The notes under the pieces were generated by a model. The model was not told the origin of the DNA, did no database searches, and was given only the letters and a program-made list of their open reading frames with translations. A program made the position numbers and the translations under genes. Of a stretch of 64,000 nucleotides of DNA, positions 16,912 through 25,435 are shown piece by piece. Source of the DNA: Chryseobacterium sp. G0162 (lineage in GTDB: Bacteria; Bacteroidota; Bacteroidia; Flavobacteriales; Weeksellaceae); NCBI RefSeq assembly GCF_003815715.1, contig NZ_CP033922.1:992001-1056000 (forward strand). Direction: 5' to 3'. Within the stretch, counting starts at the first letter, position 1. Each line of letters opens with the position of its first letter.

Positions 16912-18234
16912 TTGAATTCTAGAGACGAACTTATCTTCAACCCTGCCGATATTGCCGAAACTCTCAGCGAACTTCCAGCTGACGAGCGGCTGCTCGCGTT
17001 TCTGAAGGTTCCGAAAGAGTACAAAGCGGAGGTCTTTTCTCATCTTGATCCAGATTTTCAGGAAGATACAATCAGAAGTATCGGAAGCGACGAGGTTTCC
17101 GAAATTTTGAATGCCATGACTCCTGATGACAGGACTGCTCTTTTTGAGGACTTTCCTGATGAATTGATTAAGTATTCAATCAATCACCTTAATCCACAGG
17201 AGAGAAGGATTGCCTTAAAACTATTAGGTTACAACTCGGATTCTATTGCCCGTCTGATGACCCCTTATTACATCCAGATCCGTAAGGAATGGAGCGTAAA
17301 AAGATGTCTTCAACAGATCAAAAAGGTAGGAAAAAGAGTAGAAACTATGAACTACCTATATGTAGTAGACGAAAGAAATCGTCTGATTGATGACCTTGCC
17401 ATCGGTACATTATTATTAGAGGAGGAAGATACTTTGGTTTCTGATATTACAGATAATCACTTTGTAGCAATTACCACCACAACGTCAAAAGAGGATGCGG
17501 TAACGTATTTCGAAAAATATGACCGTGGTGCATTACCTATTATTACGGAAGCTGGAGTTTTAGTGGGAATTGTAACCATTGATGATATCCTTGACCAGAT
17601 TGAACAACAAAACACCGAGGATATTCAGAAGTTTGGGGGATTGGAAGCACTAGACCTTCCCTACACTCAAACTTCATGGACAGAAATGATTAAAAAAAGG
17701 GCAACGTGGCTGATTATTTTATTCGTTTCCGAAATGCTGACTGCCTCTGCAATGGGATATTTTGATAAAGAAATTGAAAAAGCAGTAGTTCTTGCCTTAT
17801 TTGTCCCATTGATTATTTCCAGTGGTGGTAACTCAGGATCACAGGCTGCAACATTGATTATCCGTGCGATGGCCCTTCAGGAGATCAACCTTAAAGACTG
17901 GTGGTATGTGATGAGGAAGGAAATCATCTCCGGATTATGTCTGGGTGCTATTCTGGGACTTATCGGTTTTATCAGAATTATGCTGTGGCAGAAAGTTGGC
18001 CTTTTTGATTATGGCCAATATTGGGTATATGTAGGACTCAGTGTATCTGTTTCTTTGATTGCAATTGTGCTATGGGGAACTTTATCAGGGTCTATGATTC
18101 CGTTTGTTTTAAAGAAGTTAAAGCTAGACCCCGCAACATCTTCTGCTCCATTTGTAGCAACCTTAGTAGATGTTACCGGATTAATCATCTATTTTACAGT
18201 AGCTGGATTTTTCTTAACCGGAAAACTTCTCTAG
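16912..18234 (+). CDS. mgtE: Magnesium transporter MgtE
   Basis: This 440-residue Mg2+ channel has an N-terminal MgtE domain (about 10-125), two CBS domains (about 130-255, with [17 protein letters not shown] and [22 protein letters not shown]) and a C-terminal five-helix pore (about 280-440) with the signature [16 protein letters not shown]. The N and CBS domains sense cytosolic Mg2+ and close the pore. An in-frame stop lies just upstream at 16897, and no ATG exists before residue ~60, so translation must begin at the TTG at 16912. A -7-like TATTTTTG at 16882-16889 would give a leader of only ~16 nt. Confidence 0.95.
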   Translation: MNSRDELIFNPADIAETLSELPADERLLAFLKVPKEYKAEVFSHLDPDFQEDTIRSIGSDEVSEILNAMTPDDRTALFEDFPDELIKYSINHLNPQERRIALKLLGYNSDSIARLMTPYYIQIRKEWSVKRCLQQIKKVGKRVETMNYLYVVDERNRLIDDLAIGTLLLEEEDTLVSDITDNHFVAITTTTSKEDAVTYFEKYDRGALPIITEAGVLVGIVTIDDILDQIEQQNTEDIQKFGGLEALDLPYTQTSWTEMIKKRATWLIILFVSEMLTASAMGYFDKEIEKAVVLALFVPLIISSGGNSGSQAATLIIRAMALQEINLKDWWYVMRKEIISGLCLGAILGLIGFIRIMLWQKVGLFDYGQYWVYVGLSVSVSLIAIVLWGTLSGSMIPFVLKKLKLDPATSSAPFVATLVDVTGLIIYFTVAGFFLTGKLL

Positions 18235-18303
18235 TTTCTTTACGTTATCAGATTAACTCTTCATAACCAACATACTAGATCATGAAGAGCTAATGATTAT
18301 TGT

Positions 18304-18456
18304 CTAAGGTTGAGGACAGTATATACTCATAAACCTACATGGTACATTAGTTCCTGTAATTTCACAAAACATTGTACATTCCCCTTTTGGTGGAATTATT
18401 TCACCTCCTTTAATATTTTTAAGTTCATTTCTCTTAATACTTTTTAGATTTTTCAT
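18304..18456 (-). CDS. GG-leader Cys peptide 6
   Basis: This 50-residue precursor has the leader MKNLKSIKRNELKNIKGG, clearly of the same leader family as the five-gene cluster 1.5 kb away, but a different mature part: EIIPPKGECTMFCEITG and onward, with four cysteines (spacing 3-8-6). It is on the opposite strand to mgtE. Its 5' leader (about 18469-18500) shares an AAAGCTTA...ACCAAAA block with that of peptide 7 at 23111-23146, which supports it as a real gene. Function unknown; a disulfide-bonded secreted peptide is likely. Confidence 0.78.
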   Translation of the reverse strand: MKNLKSIKRNELKNIKGGEIIPPKGECTMFCEITGTNVPCRFMSIYCPQP

Positions 18457-18681
18457 ATTTAAAATTTCTTTTGGTTAATTTTCCTACTCTATAAGCTTTT
18501 CGGATAACGCTATTATCTGTCATCCAAAATAATAAATTAATCAATACCAATCACTCATTAGTGAAAATTTAGCAATACATACTTGAAAATATCCCCGTAT
18601 TCCAAACCATTCAATTCAAATTAAAAGCAAATTAACCTCAGTTCTTACCCTAAAACTTATATAATTTCATATCTTTAAAAT

Positions 18682-19437
18682 ATGAAAGTGATCTCTCTAG
18701 TACCATCCATCACAGAGGCATTATTTGATTTAGGCCTTACGGAAAATGAAGTTATCGGGCGAACAAAATTCTGTATCCATCCCGAAGAAAGAATAAAAAA
18801 TGTTCCGGTTATTGGTGGAACAAAAAATATTAATATTGATAAAATCAGGGCTCTTCAACCTGATTTGATTCTTGCCAATAAAGAAGAAAACATCAAAGAG
18901 CAGGTAGAAGCACTCATGGATGATTTCAAGGTCATGGTAACCAACGTGGAAACAATTGAAGATAATTATTACCTGCTTAAAAACCTGGGACAGCTTCTTG
19001 GAAAAGAAGAAAGAGCCCAGCTTTTCAATCTTAAGATCTATGATATTCTCAATCAGTCCAAACTTGATACTCCTGTAAAAGCAGCATACCTGATCTGGAA
19101 AAATCCTTATATGACTATTGGTTCAGATACGTTCATTCATAAAATATTAGCGGAAATAGGTGTTGAAAATATTTTTAAAGATAAAACCAGATATCCGGAG
19201 ATTACAGCTGAAGACCTGAAGAAAGCAGATGTCATTATGCTATCTTCCGAACCCTTCCCATTCAAAGAGAAGCATATTGAAGAACTGCGCACATTTTATC
19301 CTGAGAAAAAGATTATGATCGTAGATGGAGAAGCCTTTTCATGGTATGGAACGCATATTGCCAAATGTGAGCATTACTTTAAAGAATTGCTGACTGAAAT
19401 TCAAATGATGCAGCAAAGCATAAACTCTAAACATTAA
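18682..19437 (+). CDS. BtuF-like helical-backbone metal receptor without signal peptide
   Basis: This 251-residue protein has the periplasmic-binding fold of class III (BtuF/FhuD-like) substrate-binding proteins: VISLVPSITEALFDLGL at the N-terminus, RTKFCIHP, the central ALQPDLILANKE and the C-terminal GTHIAKCEHYFKELL. BtuF binds cobalamin for ABC import. Here the protein begins directly with the fold and has no signal peptide or lipobox, so it would stay in the cytoplasm unless exported in some other way. Such cytosolic versions are common in Bacteroidota and their ligand is unknown. No ABC permease or ATPase is adjacent; the cupin gene follows 14 nt downstream. Confidence 0.85.
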   Translation: MKVISLVPSITEALFDLGLTENEVIGRTKFCIHPEERIKNVPVIGGTKNINIDKIRALQPDLILANKEENIKEQVEALMDDFKVMVTNVETIEDNYYLLKNLGQLLGKEERAQLFNLKIYDILNQSKLDTPVKAAYLIWKNPYMTIGSDTFIHKILAEIGVENIFKDKTRYPEITAEDLKKADVIMLSSEPFPFKEKHIEELRTFYPEKKIMIVDGEAFSWYGTHIAKCEHYFKELLTEIQMMQQSINSKH

Positions 19438-19451
19438 ACATTGAACTTTAT

Positions 19452-19919
19452 ATGTCTGGTACTGTTATATTATCTGAAGGAGCAGAATTTGATCACGTGA
19501 TACACGAAGTTTCAAAATATATCCATCTTTATGTAATGCCATTTGGAAAGGAAGAACGAACCATTACCCGCATCGATAAAAGGGAAAACATGTATGGTGG
19601 AAACGGAACTGTGCATATGATACAAATGTTCGAGCAGAAAGAACTGGCTAATAATCGTCTGGCTGCTTATATGGTTTTATTAAATAAAGGTGATGAATCC
19701 GGGTTTCATACTCATCATGAAAGAAACGAGGAAGAATTGTACGTCGTTGTACATGGAACCGGTGAATATCGGGAGAGAACCGGAACAGACGGCCCGGTTC
19801 GTAAAAAAACACTTCAGAAAGGAGATATTACCGCTATCAGCTCTATAGGCTATCATTCTATTGAAAATACAGGTGATGATCCTTTAATTATGTTTGTTAT
19901 TACGACCAATACTCCATAA
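19452..19919 (+). CDS. Cupin domain protein
   Basis: This 155-residue protein has a single conserved-barrel cupin domain in its C-terminal two thirds. Motif 1 is FHTHHERNEEELYVVVHGTGEY, with the metal-binding His-x-His and Glu; motif 2 is the end YHSIENTGDDPLIMFVI with a His. The metal-site residues are complete, so it may be an enzyme, but cupins are too diverse to assign a substrate. Its start is 14 nt after the BtuF-like gene, implying co-transcription. A strong terminator follows immediately. Confidence 0.85.
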   Translation: MSGTVILSEGAEFDHVIHEVSKYIHLYVMPFGKEERTITRIDKRENMYGGNGTVHMIQMFEQKELANNRLAAYMVLLNKGDESGFHTHHERNEEELYVVVHGTGEYRERTGTDGPVRKKTLQKGDITAISSIGYHSIENTGDDPLIMFVITTNTP

Positions 19920-19920
19920 A

Positions 19921-19952
19921 AAACTCCGGCTATGCGAGCCGGAGTCTATATT
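19921..19952. terminator. Bidirectional terminator
   Basis: ACTCCGGC and GCCGGAGT pair tightly around a short loop, with T-rich tails on both strands. It ends the cupin operon and also the convergent GAF gene. Confidence 0.88.
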
Positions 19953-19968
19953 TTTATTGGGTGTTTAA

Positions 19969-20418
19969 TTACAAAATTTTGGACACTTCGCTACAAAGCC
20001 ATTCCAACAATTCACGGTCTTCCGCCGTAAAAGGATCTATTGTATGAGAATCAATATCAATCTGACCGATGTTTTTCCCGTCTTTAAAGATCGGAACGAC
20101 AATTTCAGCCTTCGTATCAATTGAACAGCTTAAATAATTGCTTTCTTCATGCACATCAGGTACTACAAACGTTTCATTAGAAACAGCTACCTGACCACAA
20201 ATTCCTTTTCCGTAAGGGATGATCGTATGATCTGTTGGAGCTCCTACATAGGGTCCTAAGATCAATTCGTCTTTATCTCCGTTTTTAAAATAGAAACCTG
20301 TCCAGTTGAAATAAGAGATTTCCTGATCCAACAAATGGCAAACTTTTTCAAGTTTCTCTTCCGTATTATGTTTTGGACTTTCAAGAATTGAGGAAAGTCT
20401 TTTCTTTAATTCTGACAT
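19969..20418 (-). CDS. GAF domain protein, free methionine-(R)-sulfoxide reductase type
   Basis: This 149-residue single GAF domain matches the fRMsr group, which reduces free methionine-(R)-sulfoxide in the cytosol: NWTGFYF, GPYVGAPTDHTIIPYGKGICGQ, VPDVHEESNYLSCS and EIVVPIFKDGKNIGQIDIDS. Cys74 and Cys98 correspond to two of the three cysteines of the E. coli enzyme, including the catalytic one. The position of the first resolving Cys (E. coli Cys84, in AC-x-x-IP) reads TDHTIIP here, so that Cys is absent. It is downstream of a conserved unknown gene (11-nt gap) and probably shares its transcript. Confidence 0.85.
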   Translation of the reverse strand: MSELKKRLSSILESPKHNTEEKLEKVCHLLDQEISYFNWTGFYFKNGDKDELILGPYVGAPTDHTIIPYGKGICGQVAVSNETFVVPDVHEESNYLSCSIDTKAEIVVPIFKDGKNIGQIDIDSHTIDPFTAEDRELLEWLCSEVSKIL

Positions 20419-20429
20419 TATATTAATTT

Positions 20430-21857
20430 TTAAGAGAATTGTTTTAAAGGAAGTTCTTCTTTATAACCGAACATTCCACGCTCTTTAATCATTTCTGCTA
20501 CGCCTTCCGGAACTTGTGTTTCCCAGCCTTTAACGCAACATGCTATTTTTCTTAAAATCTCTCTTGAGTAGATTTCCAAGAACTCAGGATTATAGTTTGT
20601 AATATCTACAATACGTTTGTTTCGCATGAAATATTTATACAACTCCTTAAGATTTTCTTCTACTTTAAGATTGGTAGAATCCAATAGCTGATGAGTTTCA
20701 GGATCTTTATAAGGATACAGGTAAACTCTCATTCCGTTTCGGAAAAACTTACCGAATGCCTCAAGAATTCCTCCTGAAAGATTTTTATAGTATTTCTCAT
20801 CAAATACCATCAATAAATTGTTTACCCCCATCGCTACTCCGATATCTCCAGTGGTGTAGGAAGCAAAGTAATCAATCAGTCTATAGTATTCCGAGAAGTT
20901 TGAAATAATAACAGTATATCCTAATTTGCCCAGGATATCTACTCTATCCAGGAAGTCTCTTTCATCAATATCTCCATCTGCCCGAAGGTTGGAAATCGTA
21001 ATTTCAATAAGGACCTCGGTTTCTTCATGAGTACAGATAGCGTCTTTAAAAAACATATCCATCCCGTTTCGAAGCATATCAATGTTTACTTTCGTTACAG
21101 GCCTGAAACTTCCTCTTACCGCAAAGATATTTTTCTTATACAAAACATCTGCAGGAAGCATATTGTTTCCCTGAGAATTGAAGATCACCGCATCAGTCAT
21201 TCCGTTCTTCACCAGCTGAAGAGACATCAATCTGTTATCAACATAAGAAAAAGCAGGCCCGCTGAAATCGATCATATCAATTTCAAGGTTGTCTTTTGCA
21301 ATATCGTCGTATAAAGATTCTACTAAAGTTCTTGGATTATCAAAGTAATTAAAAGCACCGAAAATAAGGTTTACACCCAGATTTCCCAGAGTTTCCTGCT
21401 GAAGGGTAGCATCATTTTCTTTGAATTTCACATGGATTACGATTTCGTTGTAATCTTCATTTTCTTTAGTCTGAAAACGGATTCCCACCCAGCCGTGGCC
21501 TTTTACTGTTTTGTCGAAGTTGATGGTGGTTACTGTATTGGCATAGGAAAAGAACTTTCTGTCCGGATTGTTATCCCTTGAAATTCTCTCTTCGATCAAT
21601 GCTACTTCATAACGGAGCATTTTACGAAGTCTATTTTGGGTAACATACCTGTTTTTTACTTCTTTTCCGTAGATGGCATCACTAAAATCTTTGTCATAAG
21701 CAGACATCGCTTTAGCAATCGTACCGGAAGCTCCCCCTGCTCTAAAAAAGTGACGAACAGTCTCCTGCCCTGCTCCAATTTCTGCGAAAGTACCATAAAT
21801 AGTAGGATCTAGATTAATTGTTAATGCTTTTTGTTTAGGAGTTAGTTTCTGATACAT
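20430..21857 (-). CDS. Conserved cytosolic protein of unknown function
   Basis: This 475-residue protein has no signal peptide and no membrane helix. It starts MYQKLTPKQKALTINLDP and has a highly conserved-looking N-terminal region, TFAEIGAGQETVRHFFRAGGASGTIAKAMSAYDK. I recall homologues of this N-terminus widely in Bacteroidota with inconsistent names, including transport and nucleotide-adenylyl labels that the sequence does not support: there is no plug or barrel and no HIGH motif. The C-terminal third is mixed alpha/beta. It lies just upstream of the fRMsr gene on the same strand, divergent from the metallohydrolase gene. Confidence 0.75.
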   Translation of the reverse strand: MYQKLTPKQKALTINLDPTIYGTFAEIGAGQETVRHFFRAGGASGTIAKAMSAYDKDFSDAIYGKEVKNRYVTQNRLRKMLRYEVALIEERISRDNNPDRKFFSYANTVTTINFDKTVKGHGWVGIRFQTKENEDYNEIVIHVKFKENDATLQQETLGNLGVNLIFGAFNYFDNPRTLVESLYDDIAKDNLEIDMIDFSGPAFSYVDNRLMSLQLVKNGMTDAVIFNSQGNNMLPADVLYKKNIFAVRGSFRPVTKVNIDMLRNGMDMFFKDAICTHEETEVLIEITISNLRADGDIDERDFLDRVDILGKLGYTVIISNFSEYYRLIDYFASYTTGDIGVAMGVNNLLMVFDEKYYKNLSGGILEAFGKFFRNGMRVYLYPYKDPETHQLLDSTNLKVEENLKELYKYFMRNKRIVDITNYNPEFLEIYSREILRKIACCVKGWETQVPEGVAEMIKERGMFGYKEELPLKQFS

Positions 21858-21911
21858 TAGGACATTAAATTTTTTGTAAATTTACCAAAATTAAACCAAC
21901 CTCAAAACAAA

Positions 21912-22679
21912 ATGAAGTTGAAATTTTTAGGAACCGGTACTTCCCAGGGTGTACCCGTTATTGGCTGCACCTGCGAGGTGTGTATTTCCGAAAATCCCAA
22001 AGACAAACGTCTTCGTTCTTCCGTTATGGTAACAACGGATGAAAATAAAAAAATACTCATTGATTGTGGTCCGGATTTCCGGCAGCAAATGCTTACTAAC
22101 CATGAGCATACGGTAGATCTTGCCCTGATTACTCATGAGCACAACGATCATGTAATTGGATTAGATGATATGCGTCCGCTTATTTTTAAAAGCGGAAAGG
22201 ATGTTCCACTCTATTGTTATTCAAGGGTAGCACATGAGATTAAAAACCGTTTTCCTTATGCTTTTGCAGATGTAAGATATCCGGGAGCTCCGGCTTTTGA
22301 ACTTCATGAAATTGAAAACAAACCGTTCCAGGTTTTGGACACGGAAGTGACCCCTATTGAGGTAATCCATTTTAAAATAAGTGTCTTTGGATATAAGTTT
22401 AAAAACCTGGCCTATATTACGGATGCAGGTTTTATTTCTGATACCGAGAAAGAAAAATTAAAGAATCTGGATGTCTTGATTTTAAATTGCATCAGAAAAT
22501 TTGATCCACATCCGGCTCATTTTATCCTTCCCGATGTTATAAAACTATTCGAAGAACTAAAACCTAAAAAATTATTTTTAACTCACATTAGTCACCATTT
22601 AGGCTTGCATGATATTGAAGATAAACAACTTCCATCGGGAATGCACCTTGCCTACGATGGTTTGGAACTTAATTTTTAA
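21912..22679 (+). CDS. MBL-fold metallo-hydrolase (PhnP-like)
   Basis: This 255-residue protein is of the metallo-beta-lactamase fold. It starts with KFLGTGTSQGVPVIGCTCEVC, where the paired Cys are typical of PhnP and LipL-type zinc sites, followed by the metal motif THEHNDHVIGLDD (HxHxDH, about residues 74-86) and later LTHISHHLG with the last His. PhnP cleaves phosphoribosyl cyclic phosphate in phosphonate breakdown; no phn genes are here, so a general cyclic phosphodiesterase or another hydrolase role is as likely. It is divergent from the gene at 20430 with only ~54 nt between start codons. Confidence 0.9.
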   Translation: MKLKFLGTGTSQGVPVIGCTCEVCISENPKDKRLRSSVMVTTDENKKILIDCGPDFRQQMLTNHEHTVDLALITHEHNDHVIGLDDMRPLIFKSGKDVPLYCYSRVAHEIKNRFPYAFADVRYPGAPAFELHEIENKPFQVLDTEVTPIEVIHFKISVFGYKFKNLAYITDAGFISDTEKEKLKNLDVLILNCIRKFDPHPAHFILPDVIKLFEELKPKKLFLTHISHHLGLHDIEDKQLPSGMHLAYDGLELNF

Positions 22680-22772
22680 AAATTTTTCTTCAAAAAGCTT
22701 TTGAACATTGAAAAAAGTTCCTATATTTGCACACCAATTTGAAACAAACAACACGTTTGGAGTAAACATCAA

Positions 22773-22852
22773 GCCCAGGTGGCGGAATTGGTAGACGCGC
22801 TGGTCTCAAACACCAGTTCTTAGGAGTACCGGTTCGATCCCGGTCCTGGGTA
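22773..22852 (+). tRNA. tRNA-Leu (anticodon CAA)
   Basis: The acceptor arm GCCCAGG pairs with CCTGGGT (one G-T pair at the base), and a D-loop AATTGGTAGACGCG, anticodon arm CTGGT-CTCAAAC-ACCAG with anticodon CAA, variable arm and GGTTCGATCC T-loop are all visible. The long class-II variable region is short for Leu. No CCA is encoded. It reads UUG codons. The complementary-strand frame at 22690-22872 (DRDRTGTPKN...) is a familiar spurious tRNA antisense ORF. Confidence 0.97.
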
Positions 22853-22857
22853 CAAAA

Positions 22858-22894
22858 AACCTCTGAAATCATTTGATTTTCAGAGGTTTTTGAT
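22858..22894 (+). terminator. Terminator after tRNA-Leu
   Basis: AACCTCTGAAATC and GATTTTCAGAGGTT pair with a single bulge, followed by a T run. Confidence 0.85.
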
Positions 22895-22914
22895 TTTTAA
22901 GAAATACTTTCCCG

Positions 22915-23103
22915 TTAATCCTCATTTATTTCTATCATACAATATCGTTTAACACCTGGACAACCGGGAACAGATATATACGTTAAACCAGGCCCTGGGT
23001 TTAGCTGGCAACCAAAAGAATACATACTCGCTACACATTCTGGAGTATATCCTCCCTGTATATTTTTTAGGTTTTCTCTTGAAAGTTCTTTTAGATTTTT
23101 CAT
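22915..23103 (-). CDS. GG-leader Cys peptide 7
   Basis: This 62-residue precursor has the leader MKNLKELSRENLKNIQGG, then a mature part of ~44 residues beginning YTPECVASMYSFGC with four cysteines, rich in Gly, Pro and Tyr. It shares leader and 5'-UTR block with peptide 6 but has an unrelated mature part. It is alone on the minus strand beyond the tRNA-Leu terminator. Secretion through a GG-peptidase ABC exporter is inferred from the leader. Confidence 0.78.
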   Translation of the reverse strand: MKNLKELSRENLKNIQGGYTPECVASMYSFGCQLNPGPGLTYISVPGCPGVKRYCMIEINED

Positions 23104-23365
23104 AATAATTAGTTTTTTTTGGTTCTTACTATGGGTTAAGCTTTTTGTATTTCGCTTAAATCATAACCTAAATTAGTGAATTTATATTCACAATATCAAA
23201 ATTATTTATAAAACCTATAAATCCTTTAATTTCTATTTCTTGCAATTTATTTTGTGTAAAAATTGAGAATCGGTTTTCAAATTAGGATTTAGTTATTTAG
23301 TCATAATAATAAAAACATTTCAAAATATTCCTAACTTTGAGATAAACTTATAAAATAACACACCC

Positions 23366-23611
23366 ATGAATTCAGAAAACACCAATCAAGAAGAACAGAG
23401 CAAAATGGATTTGGTAGAACATGCCAAAAATTACATTGAAACCCAAAAGCGAAACAATGAAGATGCAACTCAGGAAGGATGGTTTCAACTATTAATCAAA
23501 GACGACCTTGTGGGAGGTTGGAATGAAATAATAGACAGCTTTAAAGACGCTTGGGAAGTAGCTAATAAAATGATTGATTCCATGTTTGGAATGAATAGAG
23601 ATCAAAAATAA
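23366..23611 (+). CDS. Small acidic hypothetical protein
   Basis: This 81-residue protein, MNSENTNQEEQSKMDL to MNRDQK, is acidic and predicted mainly helical, with an aromatic-rich middle (EGWFQLLIKDDLVGGWNEIIDSF). There is no signal peptide or membrane segment. I do not recognise a family. The ATG lies 29 nt after a weak TAACTTTG promoter-like element (about 23330-23337), and an inverted repeat 40 nt after the stop could end its transcript, which argues for a real monocistronic gene. Confidence 0.6.
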   Translation: MNSENTNQEEQSKMDLVEHAKNYIETQKRNNEDATQEGWFQLLIKDDLVGGWNEIIDSFKDAWEVANKMIDSMFGMNRDQK

Positions 23612-23912
23612 GGCTATGAAAAGAACAGAACCTCAGCAATTGTGCGAGTTTAAAAAGTTATTCTGAAAATTCTGAACTTTAATGGTTTATTTTTTCAGAA
23701 TAACTTTTTCATTACTTTTAAGCAATACATAATTGTAAAAACAAATTAAGCCTTAGCATTTCCATTGCAATTTTTTATGTTTATTTAGCCTCAAGATTTC
23801 AAGCATAAAATCAACCCTTTCTTACTATTATCAACAATCGTTGCCGCTGCATTCACTACAGGTATAAAAAAGACTGCCCTTTTGAGACAGCCTCTTTTCA
23901 ATGAATATTTAC
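23612..23912. other. Intergenic region with 18-bp perfect inverted repeat
   Basis: The arms at 23652-23669 and 23692-23709 are exact complements (AAAAAGTTATTCTGAAAA), with a 22-nt loop. It is likely a terminator between the acidic protein gene and the convergent doxX. Nothing else is seen in the rest. Confidence 0.6.
23652..23709. terminator. Long-stem terminator-like inverted repeat
   Basis: A perfect 18-bp stem with a 22-nt AT-rich loop; the right arm ends in CTTTTT and the left arm in a complementary T run on the minus strand, so it may act bidirectionally between convergent genes. Confidence 0.6.
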
Positions 23913-24404
23913 TTACTTGTTATGAATTTTCTTCCTCAAAGTGTCAATCCCCAATCCTGTACACCCTTCAAACAGAAATAGCGTCAAAAACATCAGGTAT
24001 AATGTCTGAGGCAGATAAAGGAAGTAACTCAGCCATGTAAAAGGATCCATTGCATAGATTCCTGTTTCCTCCTTAATAGGATTCAGTTCCTTAGGAATTG
24101 AATTCAGATCGTGGGTAAACAAAGCAACCAGGATGATAATGATTAAAAACACAGAACTTATTCGTGTCCAAAAACCCAGCATTAAGAATAAACCGAATAT
24201 ACATTCACAAAAAGCCGTGAAATGGGCAGTAAACTGAGGAAAAGGAAATCCTATACTACTGATGGTATTGAACATGTATCCCTGAAATATAGGGTGAAAG
24301 AGTTTATTAAATCCTGCAATAAAGAAGAACAGACCAATTAAAATCCTGCATATGATGTAAATGTTGCTGCTGTTTTTTTCGAAGTTTGATATTATTTTTT
24401 TCAT
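23913..24404 (-). CDS. DoxX family membrane protein
   Basis: This 163-residue protein has four hydrophobic helices: the first contains CRILIGLFFFIAGFNKLFHP, the second ECIFGLFLMLGFWTRISSVFL, then two C-terminal helices ending in FEGCTGLGIDTL. This is the DoxX/SURF4-like fold of terminal-oxidase-associated and related inner-membrane proteins. The loop between helices 3 and 4 is long. The function cannot be narrowed. A short minus-strand gene precedes it, but 150 nt separate them. Confidence 0.88.
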   Translation of the reverse strand: MKKIISNFEKNSSNIYIICRILIGLFFFIAGFNKLFHPIFQGYMFNTISSIGFPFPQFTAHFTAFCECIFGLFLMLGFWTRISSVFLIIIILVALFTHDLNSIPKELNPIKEETGIYAMDPFTWLSYFLYLPQTLYLMFLTLFLFEGCTGLGIDTLRKKIHNK

Positions 24405-24555
24405 TTTTTAAATTCTTTTTTTGATTACCTATTCATAGTCACAGGTTTACCCCATGAACCTTGGTGAATCATGTAATCCTGAATGATATAATTGTTGTAT
24501 TGTCCGGAAAAATTTTACAATGTAAGATCCTTATTAATTGCATCTTACGATTAAG

Positions 24556-24891
24556 TTAAATTTTAGGGGGAATCCAGATAGAGTTAAAAAACGAACAATA
24601 GAGCGGATCATCATACAAAAAGAATCGGTCACCCACTTCTTTACCTATAAATTTTTCAAATCCAAAAGAAGGAAAAGAAGCTGTAAAAAAGAGTGAGAAA
24701 TTTGAACAATAATTGCTATTGCATTTTATTGGAGTTTTATTATTTTCTTCAAGATAAATCTTGTTACATTTCTGATTGGAATTGGTTTGAAAAATATTTA
24801 AAACCGTTGTGGAGAATCTACTATAATCTGCTTTATGAATAAACAAAAGGGATAACATTAAAAACAGACCCGCTATCTTTATATAATGCAA
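24556..24891 (-). CDS. Small membrane-anchored hypothetical protein
   Basis: The frame is open up to a GTG at 24933, but a promoter-like TATATTTG lies at 24934-24941, so that GTG would be at or before the transcription start. The TTG at 24891 gives LHYIKIAGLFLMLSLLFIH, a normal signal-anchor, and is preferred (111 aa). The rest has four cysteines in the middle and a conserved-looking end, YDDPLYCSFFNSIWIPPKI. I recognise no family; the SIWIPPK end recalls small flavobacterial proteins near TonB receptors. Confidence 0.5.
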   Translation of the reverse strand: MHYIKIAGLFLMLSLLFIHKADYSRFSTTVLNIFQTNSNQKCNKIYLEENNKTPIKCNSNYCSNFSLFFTASFPSFGFEKFIGKEVGDRFFLYDDPLYCSFFNSIWIPPKI

Positions 24892-24933
24892 TAAATCAGT
24901 TTGTTTCCCTATAATCCACCTTTCCACTGACAC

Positions 24934-24941
24934 AAATATAG
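24934..24941 (-). promoter_or_regulatory. -7 promoter element of the 24556 gene
   Basis: TATATTTG on the minus strand is a perfect -7 element. Its placement directly at the GTG at 24933 argues that translation starts further in, at the TTG at 24891. Confidence 0.5.
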
Positions 24942-25101
24942 TAAAATATTAATGGCTGGTTTAACCACATAAAAAACAAAGATCCCACATCCATAAAAAA
25001 TCCTTCTGAAAATCTTCAGAAGGACTTTACCTTATTAAAAAATGTCTTGTTGCTGTATAAAATATTGGTCATCCTATGCAGCCTATTCTCCTCATCTCAG
25101 A

Positions 25102-25302
25102 TCAGTTCTTTAATAATTTATTCGAAATTAATTTTCTTTTTTCAAGGCGTTCATTTATTTTTTCATTTGTTGTTCCTACCTTCTTTGAAACTCTAGTTTC
25201 TCCAACTATGCTTTGTGATAACACATAAAGTATCCCAATCCAAGCTGTATTTGCAAATCCTAAAAACATTAATATCATATCTATTATTGATAATGTATCC
25301 AT
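25102..25302 (-). CDS. Small membrane protein, hypothetical
   Basis: This 66-residue frame, MDTLSIIDMILMFLGFANTAWIGILYVLSQ then a basic tail KINERLEKRKLISNKLLKN, has one N-terminal membrane helix and a charged C-terminal helix. It starts with ATG but has no recognised family. Such single-helix proteins are common in Bacteroidota and this may be genuine, but no conserved context supports it. Confidence 0.4.
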   Translation of the reverse strand: MDTLSIIDMILMFLGFANTAWIGILYVLSQSIVGETRVSKKVGTTNEKINERLEKRKLISNKLLKN

Positions 25303-25435
25303 TTTTAATTTAATTCTGTATGAACTTTTTCAAATGTAATTTTTTTATAATTCATATAAGTGCAGTCAGCACTTATTCTCTGAGTTTATTATCTGATGTT
25401 ACTTTTACTCCATAAGATACTGATGGAAAAAGTGA

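Noticed and set aside
22690-22872. Minus-strand ORF containing DRDRTGTPKN
   Set aside because: It is the antisense of tRNA-Leu and its terminator, a known spurious translation.
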